Positions 16,899 through 29,585 of a DNA stretch of 64,000 bases are shown here, piece by piece. The stretch comes from Anaeromyxobacter dehalogenans 2CP-1 (GTDB lineage: Bacteria > Myxococcota > Myxococcia > Myxococcales > Anaeromyxobacteraceae): assembly GCF_000022145.1 (NCBI RefSeq), contig NC_011891.1, positions 1,302,001 through 1,366,000 on the forward strand, in the 5' to 3' direction. Made by a program: the position numbers and the translations under genes. The stretch's first letter is position 1. Each line of letters opens with the position of its first letter. The notes below the pieces were generated by a model. That model ran no database searches. It was given only the letters and a program-made list of their open reading frames with translations, and had not been told where the DNA came from.

Positions 16899-18344
16899 TC
16901 AGGCGAGCGGCGCGAACGGCCGCACCATCCGCGCGACGAACGGCATGTCGGGGTGCAGCTCGGCCTTCCCGGCGTGGATGGCGTGCCGCAGCTCCTCCCG
17001 CGAGGGCACGATCTCGACCGGCGAGAGCACCTTCTGGAACGACCGGTGGTGGTGGGCGAACGGCCGGTTGCGGGTCACGTTCTGCGCGGCGAGCTGCTCC
17101 AGCCCGAACCAGAGCGGCTGGGAGAGCTTGGGCGCGAAGCCCTCCAGCGCGAGCACGAACGCGTTCCGCGTGCCGATGGCGCCGCGCTGCACCGTGGACC
17201 ACGCCGCCCGCGCAGGGAGGTTGTCCACCAGGCCGCCGTCGACGAGCCGGAACACGTCGTGCTTCTCGAGCAGGGCGCCGAGCAGGCGGTGCATGCGCTC
17301 GTCGTCGCGCAGCACGTCGTAGTGGATGACGCCGGGCAGGGCGGAGGAGAAGCCCACCGCGTCGATGGCGTCGAACGCGTGCGTCTCGGCGTCGGCGCCC
17401 AGGTAGATGCGGGCGAACCGGTCGCGCTGCACGATGAGCTCGCCCACCGCCTGCAGCACGTCGGAGAACATGCGGGTGAGCGCGCTCGGCCGCGGCGCGC
17501 GGGCGTCCAGGTCGAGCAGGTGCTCGTAGTAGCCCGGGTCGCGCGGCAGGGCGCCGTTGCGGATCCCGGTGACCGCCACCACCAGCGGCACCGCGAGCTG
17601 CCCGAGCGTGAGCGGGTGGCCGTCCGGGCCCTTCAGGAACTCGCCGATGGCGGCGCGCAGGTACAGGCGCAGCGCCGCGGGCAGGCCGTAGCGGTTCCCG
17701 GTCTGGAGGAAGCGGAACAGCGTGCGGAAGGAGAGCCCGCTCAGCGCCTCGTCCACGTCGTCCGGGTTCCAGCGCGCGCGGCGCGCCCGGAACAGGAGCA
17801 GCACCGAGCCCATGCTGGTGCCGGCCAGCAGCCGCGGCACGAGGCCGTACTGCTCGAGCAGCGCGAACGCGCCGAGGTACGACCAGGCGACGCCGCCGCC
17901 GCCGCCGCACACCAGCACCAGCGCCTTCTCGCAGACCTCGCGGTCGAGCGCGCCGGGCGCGAGGCGCCCCTCCGCCGCCGCCACGGCCCGCGCCCGGAAC
18001 GCGCGGGCGCGCAGCGACAGGTTCGGCACCATCCCGGTCGCGGCGGCGCGATCCGGTCCGCCGGTCGCGAGCAGGGCCGAGACGAGCGGGCGCACGTCCT
18101 CGCGGAACGGGGCGAGCGCGGGCTCGAGGTCCACCTCGCCGCCGTCCGGTGCGCGGATCCGGCCGATCCGCGCCAGGTTGAGCGCGTAGCGGAGCGCCGC
18201 CTCGTCTCGCTCGGACAGCCACGCGGGCGTGCTCACCACCGAGCGGACCAGCGCGGCCTCGGCCTCCTCGAACGGGCGGATGGCCTCGTGGTGCAGGTCG
18301 AGCGGGTCTTCGGGCGGGACGGGGCGCATCGGGGGCGGGCGCAT
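16899..18344 (-). CDS. patatin-like phospholipase domain protein
   Basis: 481 aa (a second ATG at residue 6, position 18329, is also possible). Patatin elements are in order: oxyanion loop CGGGGGVAWSYLG (about 145-157), nucleophile elbow GTSMGS and the Asp of DGGLVDN (about 367-373), forming the Ser-Asp dyad of acyl hydrolases. A helical N-terminal region of about 130 residues precedes the domain. No signal peptide, so it acts in the cytoplasm or on the inner membrane face. Substrate unknown, probably a phospholipid or lysophospholipid. It precedes ilvE on the same strand with about 110 bases between. Confidence 0.9.
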   Translation of the reverse strand: MRPPPMRPVPPEDPLDLHHEAIRPFEEAEAALVRSVVSTPAWLSERDEAALRYALNLARIGRIRAPDGGEVDLEPALAPFREDVRPLVSALLATGGPDRAAATGMVPNLSLRARAFRARAVAAAEGRLAPGALDREVCEKALVLVCGGGGGVAWSYLGAFALLEQYGLVPRLLAGTSMGSVLLLFRARRARWNPDDVDEALSGLSFRTLFRFLQTGNRYGLPAALRLYLRAAIGEFLKGPDGHPLTLGQLAVPLVVAVTGIRNGALPRDPGYYEHLLDLDARAPRPSALTRMFSDVLQAVGELIVQRDRFARIYLGADAETHAFDAIDAVGFSSALPGVIHYDVLRDDERMHRLLGALLEKHDVFRLVDGGLVDNLPARAAWSTVQRGAIGTRNAFVLALEGFAPKLSQPLWFGLEQLAAQNVTRNRPFAHHHRSFQKVLSPVEIVPSREELRHAIHAGKAELHPDMPFVARMVRPFAPLA

Positions 18345-18419
18345 TCTACGCCGCGGCCCCGACGCGCCCGTACCCCACCTCGGCGCACCCGGCCGGCGGG
18401 CGGCGCCGCGGGCGCGGCG

Positions 18420-21400
18420 TCAGCGCACGACGTCGTCGAACGCCTGGCGCACCGCCGCGGTCACGCGCGCGTACTCCGCCAGGAACCGCGTGCCCGGCTC
18501 CGCGCCGTAGTAGCCGAGCCGCCGCGCGAGCTGGTGCAGCGGCGGCCCGCTCGCGGGCAGGTGGTCGATGGTGAAGTCGTGGACGATGCGCAGGCGCAGC
18601 TCGACGTGGCGCAGGAACTCGTACCCGCGCGCGAGCGCCTCGTGCTCCGCCTCGCGCAGCAGGCCGGCGGCGCGCAGCGCGCGCAGCGCCACCGGGGTCG
18701 AGGGGGTCCGGATGGAGGGGTGGTCGTGCCCGTGCGCGAGCTGGAGGAACTGCGCCGCGAACTCCACGTCCACCAGCCCGCCGCGCCCGGTCTTCGGGTT
18801 CTTCCCGTGCGAGGCCTCGCGCGACAGCTCCGACTCCATCCGCTCCCGCATGCGCCGGATCTCGGCGGCGAGCGCGGCGGGGTCCTCGCGCCGGCCGTAG
18901 ACCGCCGGCACGATGGCGCGCGCGCTCACGTCGTCGAACAGCGCGCGGTCGCCGGCCACGAACCGCGCGCGGAGCAGCGCCTGGCGCTCCCAGAGCTGGC
19001 TGCGCACCGCGCCGGCCGCGCCGTCGCGCGCGGCGCCGCCCGGGAGCGCCTCGCCGGTGTGGTAGCGCACGAACCCCTCGGCGCCGATCACCAGCGCGCC
19101 CTGGTTGCCGGAGGGGCGCAGGCGCGTGTCGATCTGGTACAGGCGCCCCTCGCGCAGCGGCATCTGCAGGAAGGACATGAACCGCTGCGCGAGCCGGGCG
19201 TAGCGCTCGAAGCCGGGCTCGGCGCCGCCCGGGTAGAGGAAGATGAGGTCGAGGTCGGAGTGGTAGCCGAGCTCGCGCCCGCCCAGCTTCCCCATGCCGA
19301 TGACGCAGAGCCGGCCCGGCGGCAGCACGCCCTTGGCGCGCGCCTCGTCCTCGGCCAGCGCGAGGCACGCCTCCAGGCACGACTCGGCGAGATCCGAGAG
19401 CTGGCTCGCGACGCTGGGCAGGTCCACGGTGCCGGCGATGTCGTGGATGGCGATCCGCAGCACCTCCTCGTCCTTGAAGCGGCGCAGCTCGCCCAGCTCG
19501 TGCTCCAGCAGGTCGTCGAGCGGGAGCGACCGGTCCACCGTCGCGAGGCGCTCGCGCACCCCGGCGCGGAGCTCGTCGAGCGGCTTCTCCAGCACCACCT
19601 GGTCCTCCCGGAGCAGCAGGTCGATGAGCTCGGGGTGGCGCAGGAAGCGCTTGGACAGGAAGTCGGAGGTGCCGAACAGCGAGAGCAGCAGCCGCGCGAT
19701 GCGGCGGTGCTCGGCCAGCATCTTGAAGTACGGGTCGGGGTTGCGGAGCGCGGCGGCGAAGTCGGCGAGGTGCGAGAGCGCCTGGTCGGGATCGGGCGTG
19801 CCGAGCGCATCCGCGAGGAGCGACACGGCCGCGGCGGGATCGCCGAGCTGCGAGAACGGCGTGCGCCGGCGGGCCATCGAGTCGATGGCGGCGATGGCGC
19901 GGTCCGGGTCGGCGAGGCCGCGGCGGGTCGCGATGGCGGCGCGGCGGTCCGCGGGCACGTCGGCGTCGGCGAGCAGCGCCAGCTCGGGATCGAGCGGGGC
20001 GGTGCCGGCGCCGGTGCCGAGCAGGCCGGCGAAGTGGCGGGCCACGCGCTCGCGGTGGTCCGAGAGCACCGCCTCGAACGCCTGCTCGGACGCGTAGCCC
20101 ATGGCGCGGGCCAGGCCGGTCCGCTCGCCGGGCGGGGGCAGGCGCTGGGTCTGGGCGCCGTCCACCATCTGGACGCGGTGCTCGGCGCGCCGCAGGAACA
20201 GGTACGCGTCGGCGAGCTCGTCGCGGTCCTTGGCCGGGACCACGCCGGCGAACAGGAGCCGCTCCAGCGCCGGCAGCACCGCGCGCTCGCGGAGCGGCCG
20301 GCCCTCGTCGCGCCCGCCGTGCAGGAGCTGCAGCGCCGAGACGAAGAACTCCACCTCGCGGATCCCGCCGCGGCCCAGCTTCAGGTCGTCCTTGCCCTCG
20401 GCGCCGGCGCGGGCGTCGATGCGCGCCTTCATCGCCTGGATCTCCGCCACCACGTCGAGGTCCAGGCTGCGGCGCCACACGAACGGCTCGAGGTGCCGGA
20501 GCAGCTCGTCGCCCACCGCGAGATCGCCGGCGCCGGGCCGCGCCTTCACGAGCGCGTTGCGCTCCCAGGAGCGCCCGAACGCCTGGTAGTAGTACTCGGC
20601 GGCCGGAATGCTGTTCACGATGGGCCCGCTCCGGCCGTCCGGCCGGAGGTTCAGGTCCACCCGGAACACGAACCCGTCCTCGGTGGGCTTCGCGATGGCC
20701 TCGGTGACGTGCTCGGCGAGCTTCGCGTAGTAGGCGAAGTGCGTGAGCGGCTTCGGCCCGTCGGTCTGGCCGTCCTGCCCGTACACGTAGATGAGGTCGA
20801 TGTCGGAGGAGAAGTTGAGCTCGCGCGCGCCGAGCTTGCCCATGGCGACCGCGCAGAAGCCCGCGCCGAACTCGCGCCCGGCCAGGCCGGACGGCGCGCC
20901 GTGGCGGGCGCGCAGGCGCCGGTCGTGGAAGCGGATGGCGGCGTCCACGCAGGCGCAGGCGAGCGCCGACAGCTCCCCGGTGATCTCCTTCACGCGCGCC
21001 CGGCGCAGGTCGCGGAGCGCGATGCGCACCACCTCGCGCGCGCGCACCCGCCGGAGCAGGCGGTGGAAGCCGTCCACGTCCCCGGGGTCGAGGCGCCGCG
21101 CGGTCCGGGAGAGCACGCGGCGCAGGTCGGCCTCGGTGCGCGGGCGGAGCAGGTGCGGCGAGCGGGCGGCGCGCCGGAGCAGGCGCGGGTCGCGGGCGAG
21201 CAGGGCGGCGACCAGCCGCGACCCGCCGCAGAGCAGCGCGAGCGCCTCCAGCAGGTCCGGCTCGGCGGGCAGCGCGCCCGCGCCGTCCACGTACCGCTCG
21301 ATGCCGGCGAGCGCCAGGTCCGGATCCGGCGCGCAGGCGCACGCCTCGCGCACCGCGGCGATCCGGCCGGGGAACTTCCGCTCCAGGCGGGCGAGCCGCT

Positions 21401-21464
21401 CCTGCGACTCCGGGGCGCGGGGCTCGAGGGGCGGCAGGCCGGGGATCGCGTGCGAGGTGGGCAT
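18420..21464 (-). CDS. glnE: bifunctional glutamine synthetase adenylyltransferase/deadenylase
   Basis: 1014 aa. The protein has two nucleotidyltransferase halves, each with its own GKLG-RE(L)-SDIDLI(Y/F) signature: MGKLGARELNFSSDIDLIYVY in the N-terminal half (deadenylase) and MGKLGGRELGYHSDLDLIFLY in the C-terminal half (adenylylase), each followed by an HxVE(F/L)-type helical domain. It switches glutamine synthetase activity by adenylylating or deadenylylating a tyrosine in response to PII. Length is slightly over the E. coli enzyme (946). The patatin gene follows after 75 bases; the lipoprotein gene diverges upstream. Confidence 0.97.
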   Translation of the reverse strand: MPTSHAIPGLPPLEPRAPESQERLARLERKFPGRIAAVREACACAPDPDLALAGIERYVDGAGALPAEPDLLEALALLCGGSRLVAALLARDPRLLRRAARSPHLLRPRTEADLRRVLSRTARRLDPGDVDGFHRLLRRVRAREVVRIALRDLRRARVKEITGELSALACACVDAAIRFHDRRLRARHGAPSGLAGREFGAGFCAVAMGKLGARELNFSSDIDLIYVYGQDGQTDGPKPLTHFAYYAKLAEHVTEAIAKPTEDGFVFRVDLNLRPDGRSGPIVNSIPAAEYYYQAFGRSWERNALVKARPGAGDLAVGDELLRHLEPFVWRRSLDLDVVAEIQAMKARIDARAGAEGKDDLKLGRGGIREVEFFVSALQLLHGGRDEGRPLRERAVLPALERLLFAGVVPAKDRDELADAYLFLRRAEHRVQMVDGAQTQRLPPPGERTGLARAMGYASEQAFEAVLSDHRERVARHFAGLLGTGAGTAPLDPELALLADADVPADRRAAIATRRGLADPDRAIAAIDSMARRRTPFSQLGDPAAAVSLLADALGTPDPDQALSHLADFAAALRNPDPYFKMLAEHRRIARLLLSLFGTSDFLSKRFLRHPELIDLLLREDQVVLEKPLDELRAGVRERLATVDRSLPLDDLLEHELGELRRFKDEEVLRIAIHDIAGTVDLPSVASQLSDLAESCLEACLALAEDEARAKGVLPPGRLCVIGMGKLGGRELGYHSDLDLIFLYPGGAEPGFERYARLAQRFMSFLQMPLREGRLYQIDTRLRPSGNQGALVIGAEGFVRYHTGEALPGGAARDGAAGAVRSQLWERQALLRARFVAGDRALFDDVSARAIVPAVYGRREDPAALAAEIRRMRERMESELSREASHGKNPKTGRGGLVDVEFAAQFLQLAHGHDHPSIRTPSTPVALRALRAAGLLREAEHEALARGYEFLRHVELRLRIVHDFTIDHLPASGPPLHQLARRLGYYGAEPGTRFLAEYARVTAAVRQAFDDVVR

Positions 21465-21557
21465 CGGCCGGCCATCATAGCGCCGCGCCGGGGCGCACCC
21501 CGCCGGATGCGCACGCCGCGCTGGCCGGGCGCGCCCGCGCCGCGCTACCTTCCGCGG

Positions 21558-22004
21558 ATGCGCTCCCTCGTGCTCGCGGCCATCCCCGTGGCGTTCCTCG
21601 CCGCCTGCTGCACCGACGGCTCACCGGCGCCGCAGCCGCCCGCGCCGCCTCCGGCCGCGGGCGGGCCGGAGGCCGGGACCGGGCCGGGCGACCCGGGCGC
21701 GCCGGCGGGAGCGGCGATCCGGTCCGGGGCCGGCGAGGCGGGAGGCGCCGCGACCCCGGCGGCGCCTCCGCAGGCGCACACCCCGGCGCCGGCCGGCGCC
21801 TGCCGGCGGACCGGCTGCGCCGGCGAGCTGTGCGCGGCCGAGGACCTGGTCTCGCCGTGCATCATGAGGCCGGAGTTCGCCTGCTACGTCGCGGCGCGCT
21901 GCGAGCGCCAGGCGGACGGGGCCTGCGGCTGGACCGGAGACGCGGCGCTGCAGCGCTGCCTCGCCGAGAAGCGGGCGGGGAAGCCGGCGGATCGGCTCCC
22001 GTAG
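21558..22004 (+). CDS. eight-cysteine-cluster lipoprotein
   Basis: 148 aa from the ATG at 21558; an enormous open frame to the left is antisense to glnE. The N-terminus is a lipoprotein signal ending FLAACC (lipobox Cys about 17). A Pro/Ala/Gly-rich linker runs to residue about 90. The C-terminal module has exactly eight cysteines in the spacing C-x4-C-x4-C-x8-C-x7-C-x5-C-x7-C-x10-C, with CYVAARCERQADGACGW. This matches the eight-cysteine-cluster domain seen in secreted proteins of Myxococcota. Likely disulfide-bonded and exported to the periplasm or outer membrane; function unknown. Confidence 0.8.
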   Translation: MRSLVLAAIPVAFLAACCTDGSPAPQPPAPPPAAGGPEAGTGPGDPGAPAGAAIRSGAGEAGGAATPAAPPQAHTPAPAGACRRTGCAGELCAAEDLVSPCIMRPEFACYVAARCERQADGACGWTGDAALQRCLAEKRAGKPADRLP

Positions 22005-22010
22005 CCCTCG

Positions 22011-23456
<1,446 letters not shown>

Positions 23457-23518
23457 GCGGGCGCGATCATAGGCGACCTCGGCCCGGGACGCCCGCGCCG
23501 CGCGCGGCGGAGGCGCCG

Positions 23519-25657
<2,139 letters not shown>

Positions 25658-25744
25658 GGGCGCCTCCGTCGCGGCCTCCACCGGAAGATGGGGCCCCGCC
25701 GGCGGGCCTGCCACGGCGGCGGTGGGTCCGGGTGGGGTGGGGCG

Positions 25745-27058
25745 TCAGCGCGCGCCGGCCGCCGTCCTGCCGACGCAGAAGTAGCTGAACCCCTGTTCGC
25801 GCATCTCCTCCGGGTCGAACACGTTGCGCCCGTCGAACACCACCGGCGCGCGGAGCAGCGCCTTCATGCGGTCGAAGTCCGGGTTGCGGAACTCGCTCCA
25901 CTCGGTGACCACGAACAGCGCGTCGGCCCCCTCCAGCGCCTCGTACGGCCCGGGCGCGAACGTCACCCGCTCGCCGAAGCGCCGCCGGGCGCGCTCCATC
26001 GCCACCGGATCGTACGCCTGCACCCGCGCGCCCTTGCCCAGCAGCCCCTCGATGACCTCGACCGAGGGCGCCTCGCGCATGTCGTCGGTGCGCGGCTTGA
26101 ACGCGAGCCCCCACACGCCGAACACCCTGCCGGCGAGGTCGCCGAAGTGCCGCACCGCGCGCGACAGCAGGTGGCGCTTCTGGCGCTCGTTGGTCTTCTC
26201 CACGGCGCGCAGCAGGTCGAGGTCCACCCCATGCCGCCGGCCGGTGGCGAGCAGCGCCTTCACGTCCTTCGGGAAGCAGGAGCCGCCGTAGCCGATCCCC
26301 GGGAACAGGAACGGGTAGCCGATGCGCGTGTCCGCGCCCACGCCGCGCCGGACCTGCTCGGCGTCCGCGCCCACCTTCTCGCAGAGCAGCGCGATGTCGT
26401 TCATGAACGAGATGCGGGTCGCGAGCATCGCGTTCGCCGCGTACTTCACCATCTCGGCCGAGCGCGGCTCCATGAACAGGATGGGCCGCTCGGTCCGCAC
26501 GAACGGGGCGTACAGCTCGCGCATGATCCGCCGGGCCCGGTCGCTGCCGGCGCCCACCACCACGCGGTCGGGCCGCTGGAAGTCCTCCAGCGCCGCCCCC
26601 TCCTTCAGGAACTCGGGGTTCGAGACCACGTCCACCTCGAAGCGGGCGCGGCGGCCCATGATCTCCTGGATGCGCCCGGCGGTCCCGACGGGCACCGTGC
26701 TCTTGGTCGCGACCACGGTGTAGTGCTTCACCGCGCGCGCCACCTCCTCGGCGGCCTCGATGACGTGGCGCAGCTCGGCGTCGCCGTCCTCGCCCTCCGG
26801 CGTGCCCACCGCCAGGAACACCACCTTGGCCCGGCCCACCGCCTGCGCCAGGTCGGTGCCGAAGCGGAGCCGCCCCTCCCGCTGGTTGCGCCGGACCAGC
26901 TCCTCCAGCCCCGGCTCGTAGATCGGGACCTCGCCGCGCTGGAGCCGCTCGATCTTCCCGGCGTCGGTGTCCACGCAGCTGACGTCGTTGCCGGACTCGG
27001 CGAGGCACGTCCCGGTGACCAGCCCCACGTACCCCGCGCCCACCACCGCGATCCGCAT
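25745..27058 (-). CDS. UDP-glucose 6-dehydrogenase
   Basis: 437 aa. NAD-dependent two-step oxidation of UDP-glucose to UDP-glucuronate, a precursor of surface polysaccharide. N-terminal Rossmann [11 protein letters not shown] (6-16), the conserved [16 protein letters not shown], the hinge helix [11 protein letters not shown], and catalytic Cys in [10 protein letters not shown]. It is third in a minus-strand run after two CgeB-like glycosyltransferase genes (16 bases after the previous stop), tying it to the sugar cluster. Confidence 0.95.
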   Translation of the reverse strand: MRIAVVGAGYVGLVTGTCLAESGNDVSCVDTDAGKIERLQRGEVPIYEPGLEELVRRNQREGRLRFGTDLAQAVGRAKVVFLAVGTPEGEDGDAELRHVIEAAEEVARAVKHYTVVATKSTVPVGTAGRIQEIMGRRARFEVDVVSNPEFLKEGAALEDFQRPDRVVVGAGSDRARRIMRELYAPFVRTERPILFMEPRSAEMVKYAANAMLATRISFMNDIALLCEKVGADAEQVRRGVGADTRIGYPFLFPGIGYGGSCFPKDVKALLATGRRHGVDLDLLRAVEKTNERQKRHLLSRAVRHFGDLAGRVFGVWGLAFKPRTDDMREAPSVEVIEGLLGKGARVQAYDPVAMERARRRFGERVTFAPGPYEALEGADALFVVTEWSEFRNPDFDRMKALLRAPVVFDGRNVFDPEEMREQGFSYFCVGRTAAGAR

Positions 27059-27074
27059 CCATCCCCCTCGTCCG

Positions 27075-28223
27075 CTAGCCCGGATCCTCCTGCGCCACCC
27101 GCGCGCGCCGGCGCGCCGGCGCCCGGCGCCGCGCCGCGCGCTCGCGCGCCTCGCGCACGTGGGCGGCGAGCGCCTCCGCGCGGTGCGCCGCGGTGTGCTC
27201 GGCCAGGACGCGCCGCCGCGCCCGCGCGCCCAGCGCCCGGCGCTCGTCCTCCGGGAGCCGCTCCAGGATCGCGAGCGCCTCGCCGGTGGAGCGCGCCAGC
27301 AGGATCTCCCGCCCCGGCGCGAACACGGTCTCGATGCCGGGCCACGGGTCGGACACGATGGGCGTGGCGCACGCCGCCGCCTCGAACAGCCGCACCGACG
27401 GCGACCACCCGGCGCGGACCATGTCGGCGCGGGTGACGTTCAGCGTGAAGCGCTGCGCGGCGTAGAACGCCGCGTGCTCGCCGGGCGCGAGGTGCTCGAC
27501 GCGCGCGACGTTGGCGGGCCAGTCGATGCCGGGCGGGTACTGCGGGCCCGCCACCACGAAGCGCCGGTCCGGGCGGCGCCGCGCCGGCTCGATCAGCAGC
27601 CGCTCCAGCGCGGGCTGGCGGTCTGCGCCGTAGGTGCCGACGTAGCCGAGGTCCCAGGTCGGCGCGGCGCCCGGCGCGGCGGCCGGGCGGTGCACCTCCG
27701 GGTCGGCGCTGCAGTAGAGCGCCCGCGCGGCGGGCGCGCCCAGCTCGCGCTCGATGCGCGCGAGCATGGGACCGCCCGTGAAGGACAGGTACAGGTCGAA
27801 GCCGGGCACGAGCGCCGGGGTGAGGTACTCGCACTCGCCACGGGAGAGGTGCGCCACCGTGACCGGCGTGTCGATGTCGTAGAAGGCGGTGACGCCGCGC
27901 GCGAGCTCCTGCACCAGGCCCCCGACCTCCACGCCGTCCGGCACGTAGGAGCCGACCACCGCGAGGTCGGCGCGGCGGAGCGTCTCCCCCAGCCGCTCGC
28001 GCAGCTCGGCCACCGACCGGTACAGCTCGAGGCGGCAGAACGACGGCGCGGCGAGATCGCGGTTCGCCGCGTACCAGGGCACGTCGCGCTCGAGGAAGGT
28101 GACCCGGTGCCCCGCGGCGGCGAGGGCGCGGCACAGCGCGCGGTAGGTCGTGGCGTGCCCGTTGCCCCACGAAGACCTGATGGAGAGCCCCAGGAACACC
28201 ACGTCGAGCGCGCCGGCCGTCAT
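27075..28223 (-). CDS. CgeB-like glycosyltransferase
   Basis: 382 aa from the ATG at 28223, which overlaps the stop of the preceding gene (ATGA). GT-B type protein of the CgeB/YkvP group: N-terminal half starts LDVVFLGLSIRSSWGNGHATTYRALCRALAAAGH, the second half has WDLGYVGTYGADRQP and LNVTRADMVRAGWSPSVRLFEAAACATPIVSD, the acceptor/nucleotide-sugar region, then EHTAAHRAE. The C-terminal about 30 residues are an Arg/Ala-rich tail. Cytoplasmic. Donor and acceptor unknown; UDP-glucuronate is a fair guess given the ugd neighbour. Confidence 0.85.
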   Translation of the reverse strand: MTAGALDVVFLGLSIRSSWGNGHATTYRALCRALAAAGHRVTFLERDVPWYAANRDLAAPSFCRLELYRSVAELRERLGETLRRADLAVVGSYVPDGVEVGGLVQELARGVTAFYDIDTPVTVAHLSRGECEYLTPALVPGFDLYLSFTGGPMLARIERELGAPAARALYCSADPEVHRPAAAPGAAPTWDLGYVGTYGADRQPALERLLIEPARRRPDRRFVVAGPQYPPGIDWPANVARVEHLAPGEHAAFYAAQRFTLNVTRADMVRAGWSPSVRLFEAAACATPIVSDPWPGIETVFAPGREILLARSTGEALAILERLPEDERRALGARARRRVLAEHTAAHRAEALAAHVREARERAARRRAPARRRARVAQEDPG

Positions 28224-29347
28224 TCGGCCCACCCCTGGGCGAGCGCCGGCTCCGGGGCGGGCCGGGCGCCGCGGACCCCGAGCGCCGCCTCCACCACCTC
28301 GGCGCGGCGCGCGTAGGTGTGCTCGGCGAGCACCCTGCCGCGGGCGGCGGCGCCGACGCGGCGGGCGCGCGCCGCGTCCAGCCCGGCGACCAGCGCGGCC
28401 ACCTCGGCGCCGTCGCGGGCGACCAGGATCTCCTCGCCGGGCGCGAGGAACCGCTCGATCCCCTCCCACGCGTCGGTGACGATGCAGGCGCCCGCGCCGG
28501 CCGCCTCGAACACGCGCGTGGCGGGGGAGAAGCCGGTCGCGGCCATGCTGTCTCGCGAGACGTTCAGCACCGCCAGCGCGGTGGAGTTCCAGGCGTTGTG
28601 GTCGGCGGTGCCGACGTGGCCGGCGCGCCGCACGTTCGGCGGCACCGCCCGGTCCTCCCAGCCCGCCCCGCCGAGCAGGAAGCGGCGATCGGGCAGCGCC
28701 GCGGCGGGGCGCAGGAAGAACTCGTCCACCCGCGCCTCGCGATCGGGGAGCCGGTTCGCGAGGAGCGCCAGGTCGGCCTCGAAGCGCCGGTCGGGCGGGG
28801 CCGGGTGGTGCGTCGCGGGATCGAGCGCGTTGTAGACCGGCACGCAGCGCCGCGCCCCGCGGGCCGCGTAGGCGCGGACGACCGGATCGCCTCCACCGTA
28901 CGTGAACACGAGGTCGTACCGGGGCACCAGCGCGTGGAACGGGTCGCCGGGATCGGCGGCCAGGCGGGCCAGGGTGGCGGGCGCGTCCACGTCCCAGAAC
29001 GCGACCCGGTTCCCCGGTCGCCGCAGCCCCGCCACGCGTGCCTCCAGCAGGGCGTCGTGGACGCCCACGCCGCTCGCCTTCACCACCAGGTCGGCGTCGG
29101 CGGCCTCCTCCAGGCAGCGCTCCAGCGCGGAGGGATCGCCCGGATCCCAGACCACCGAGCGCGCGTACGGCGGATCCGGGATGTCCCGGTGCCGCTGCCG
29201 CTCGAACGCGTCGGGCTCGTAGAAGGTGAGCGCGTGACCCCGCGCGTGGAGCGCGCGCGCGAGCCCGCGGTAGTAGGTGGCCGCCCCGTTCCAGTAGGCG
29301 GAGACCAGGCTCGAGGCGAAGAAGGCGATCCGAAGCCGTTCAGGCAT
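28220..29347 (-). CDS. CgeB-like glycosyltransferase
   Basis: 375 aa from the ATG at 29347; upstream frame is non-coding. Same architecture as the next gene: LRIAFFASSLVSAYWNGAATYYRGLARALHARGH at the N-terminus, FEADLALLANRLPDRE in the middle, LNVSRDSMAATGFSPATRVFEAAGAGACIVTD and the EHTYARRAE end. Probably arose by duplication with its neighbour. First gene of the minus-strand arm, diverging from the epimerase gene; the 238 bases between the two starts should hold both promoters. Confidence 0.85.
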   Translation of the reverse strand: MPERLRIAFFASSLVSAYWNGAATYYRGLARALHARGHALTFYEPDAFERQRHRDIPDPPYARSVVWDPGDPSALERCLEEAADADLVVKASGVGVHDALLEARVAGLRRPGNRVAFWDVDAPATLARLAADPGDPFHALVPRYDLVFTYGGGDPVVRAYAARGARRCVPVYNALDPATHHPAPPDRRFEADLALLANRLPDREARVDEFFLRPAAALPDRRFLLGGAGWEDRAVPPNVRRAGHVGTADHNAWNSTALAVLNVSRDSMAATGFSPATRVFEAAGAGACIVTDAWEGIERFLAPGEEILVARDGAEVAALVAGLDAARARRVGAAARGRVLAEHTYARRAEVVEAALGVRGARPAPEPALAQGWAE

Positions 29348-29585
29348 GGGTGTGACGGGCGGCCTCCGGGCCATCCGCTCGACGAAATGTAGGTTGTCGA
29401 TCCCCCGCCCGCAGTCGGCGCCGAGCGACCGCGCGTCGCTCGGCGCTGCGCCGCACGCCCGAGGAGCGTTCCCCCGCGAGGCGTGCACGTTGCCCGGCCA
29501 CGCACCTGTCCGCACGTTTCGCGAGGAGGGCCGCCCTTCACGCCCGGGGGACGGAGCGGGGGGCGGGCCCAGGGACGGCGAACGC

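Noticed and set aside
16713-22004. 1763-residue open frame on the plus strand
   Set aside because: Antisense to ilvE, patatin and glnE; low-complexity Arg/Ala/Gly/His composition typical of antisense frames in very GC-rich DNA. Only its last 148 codons are a real gene.
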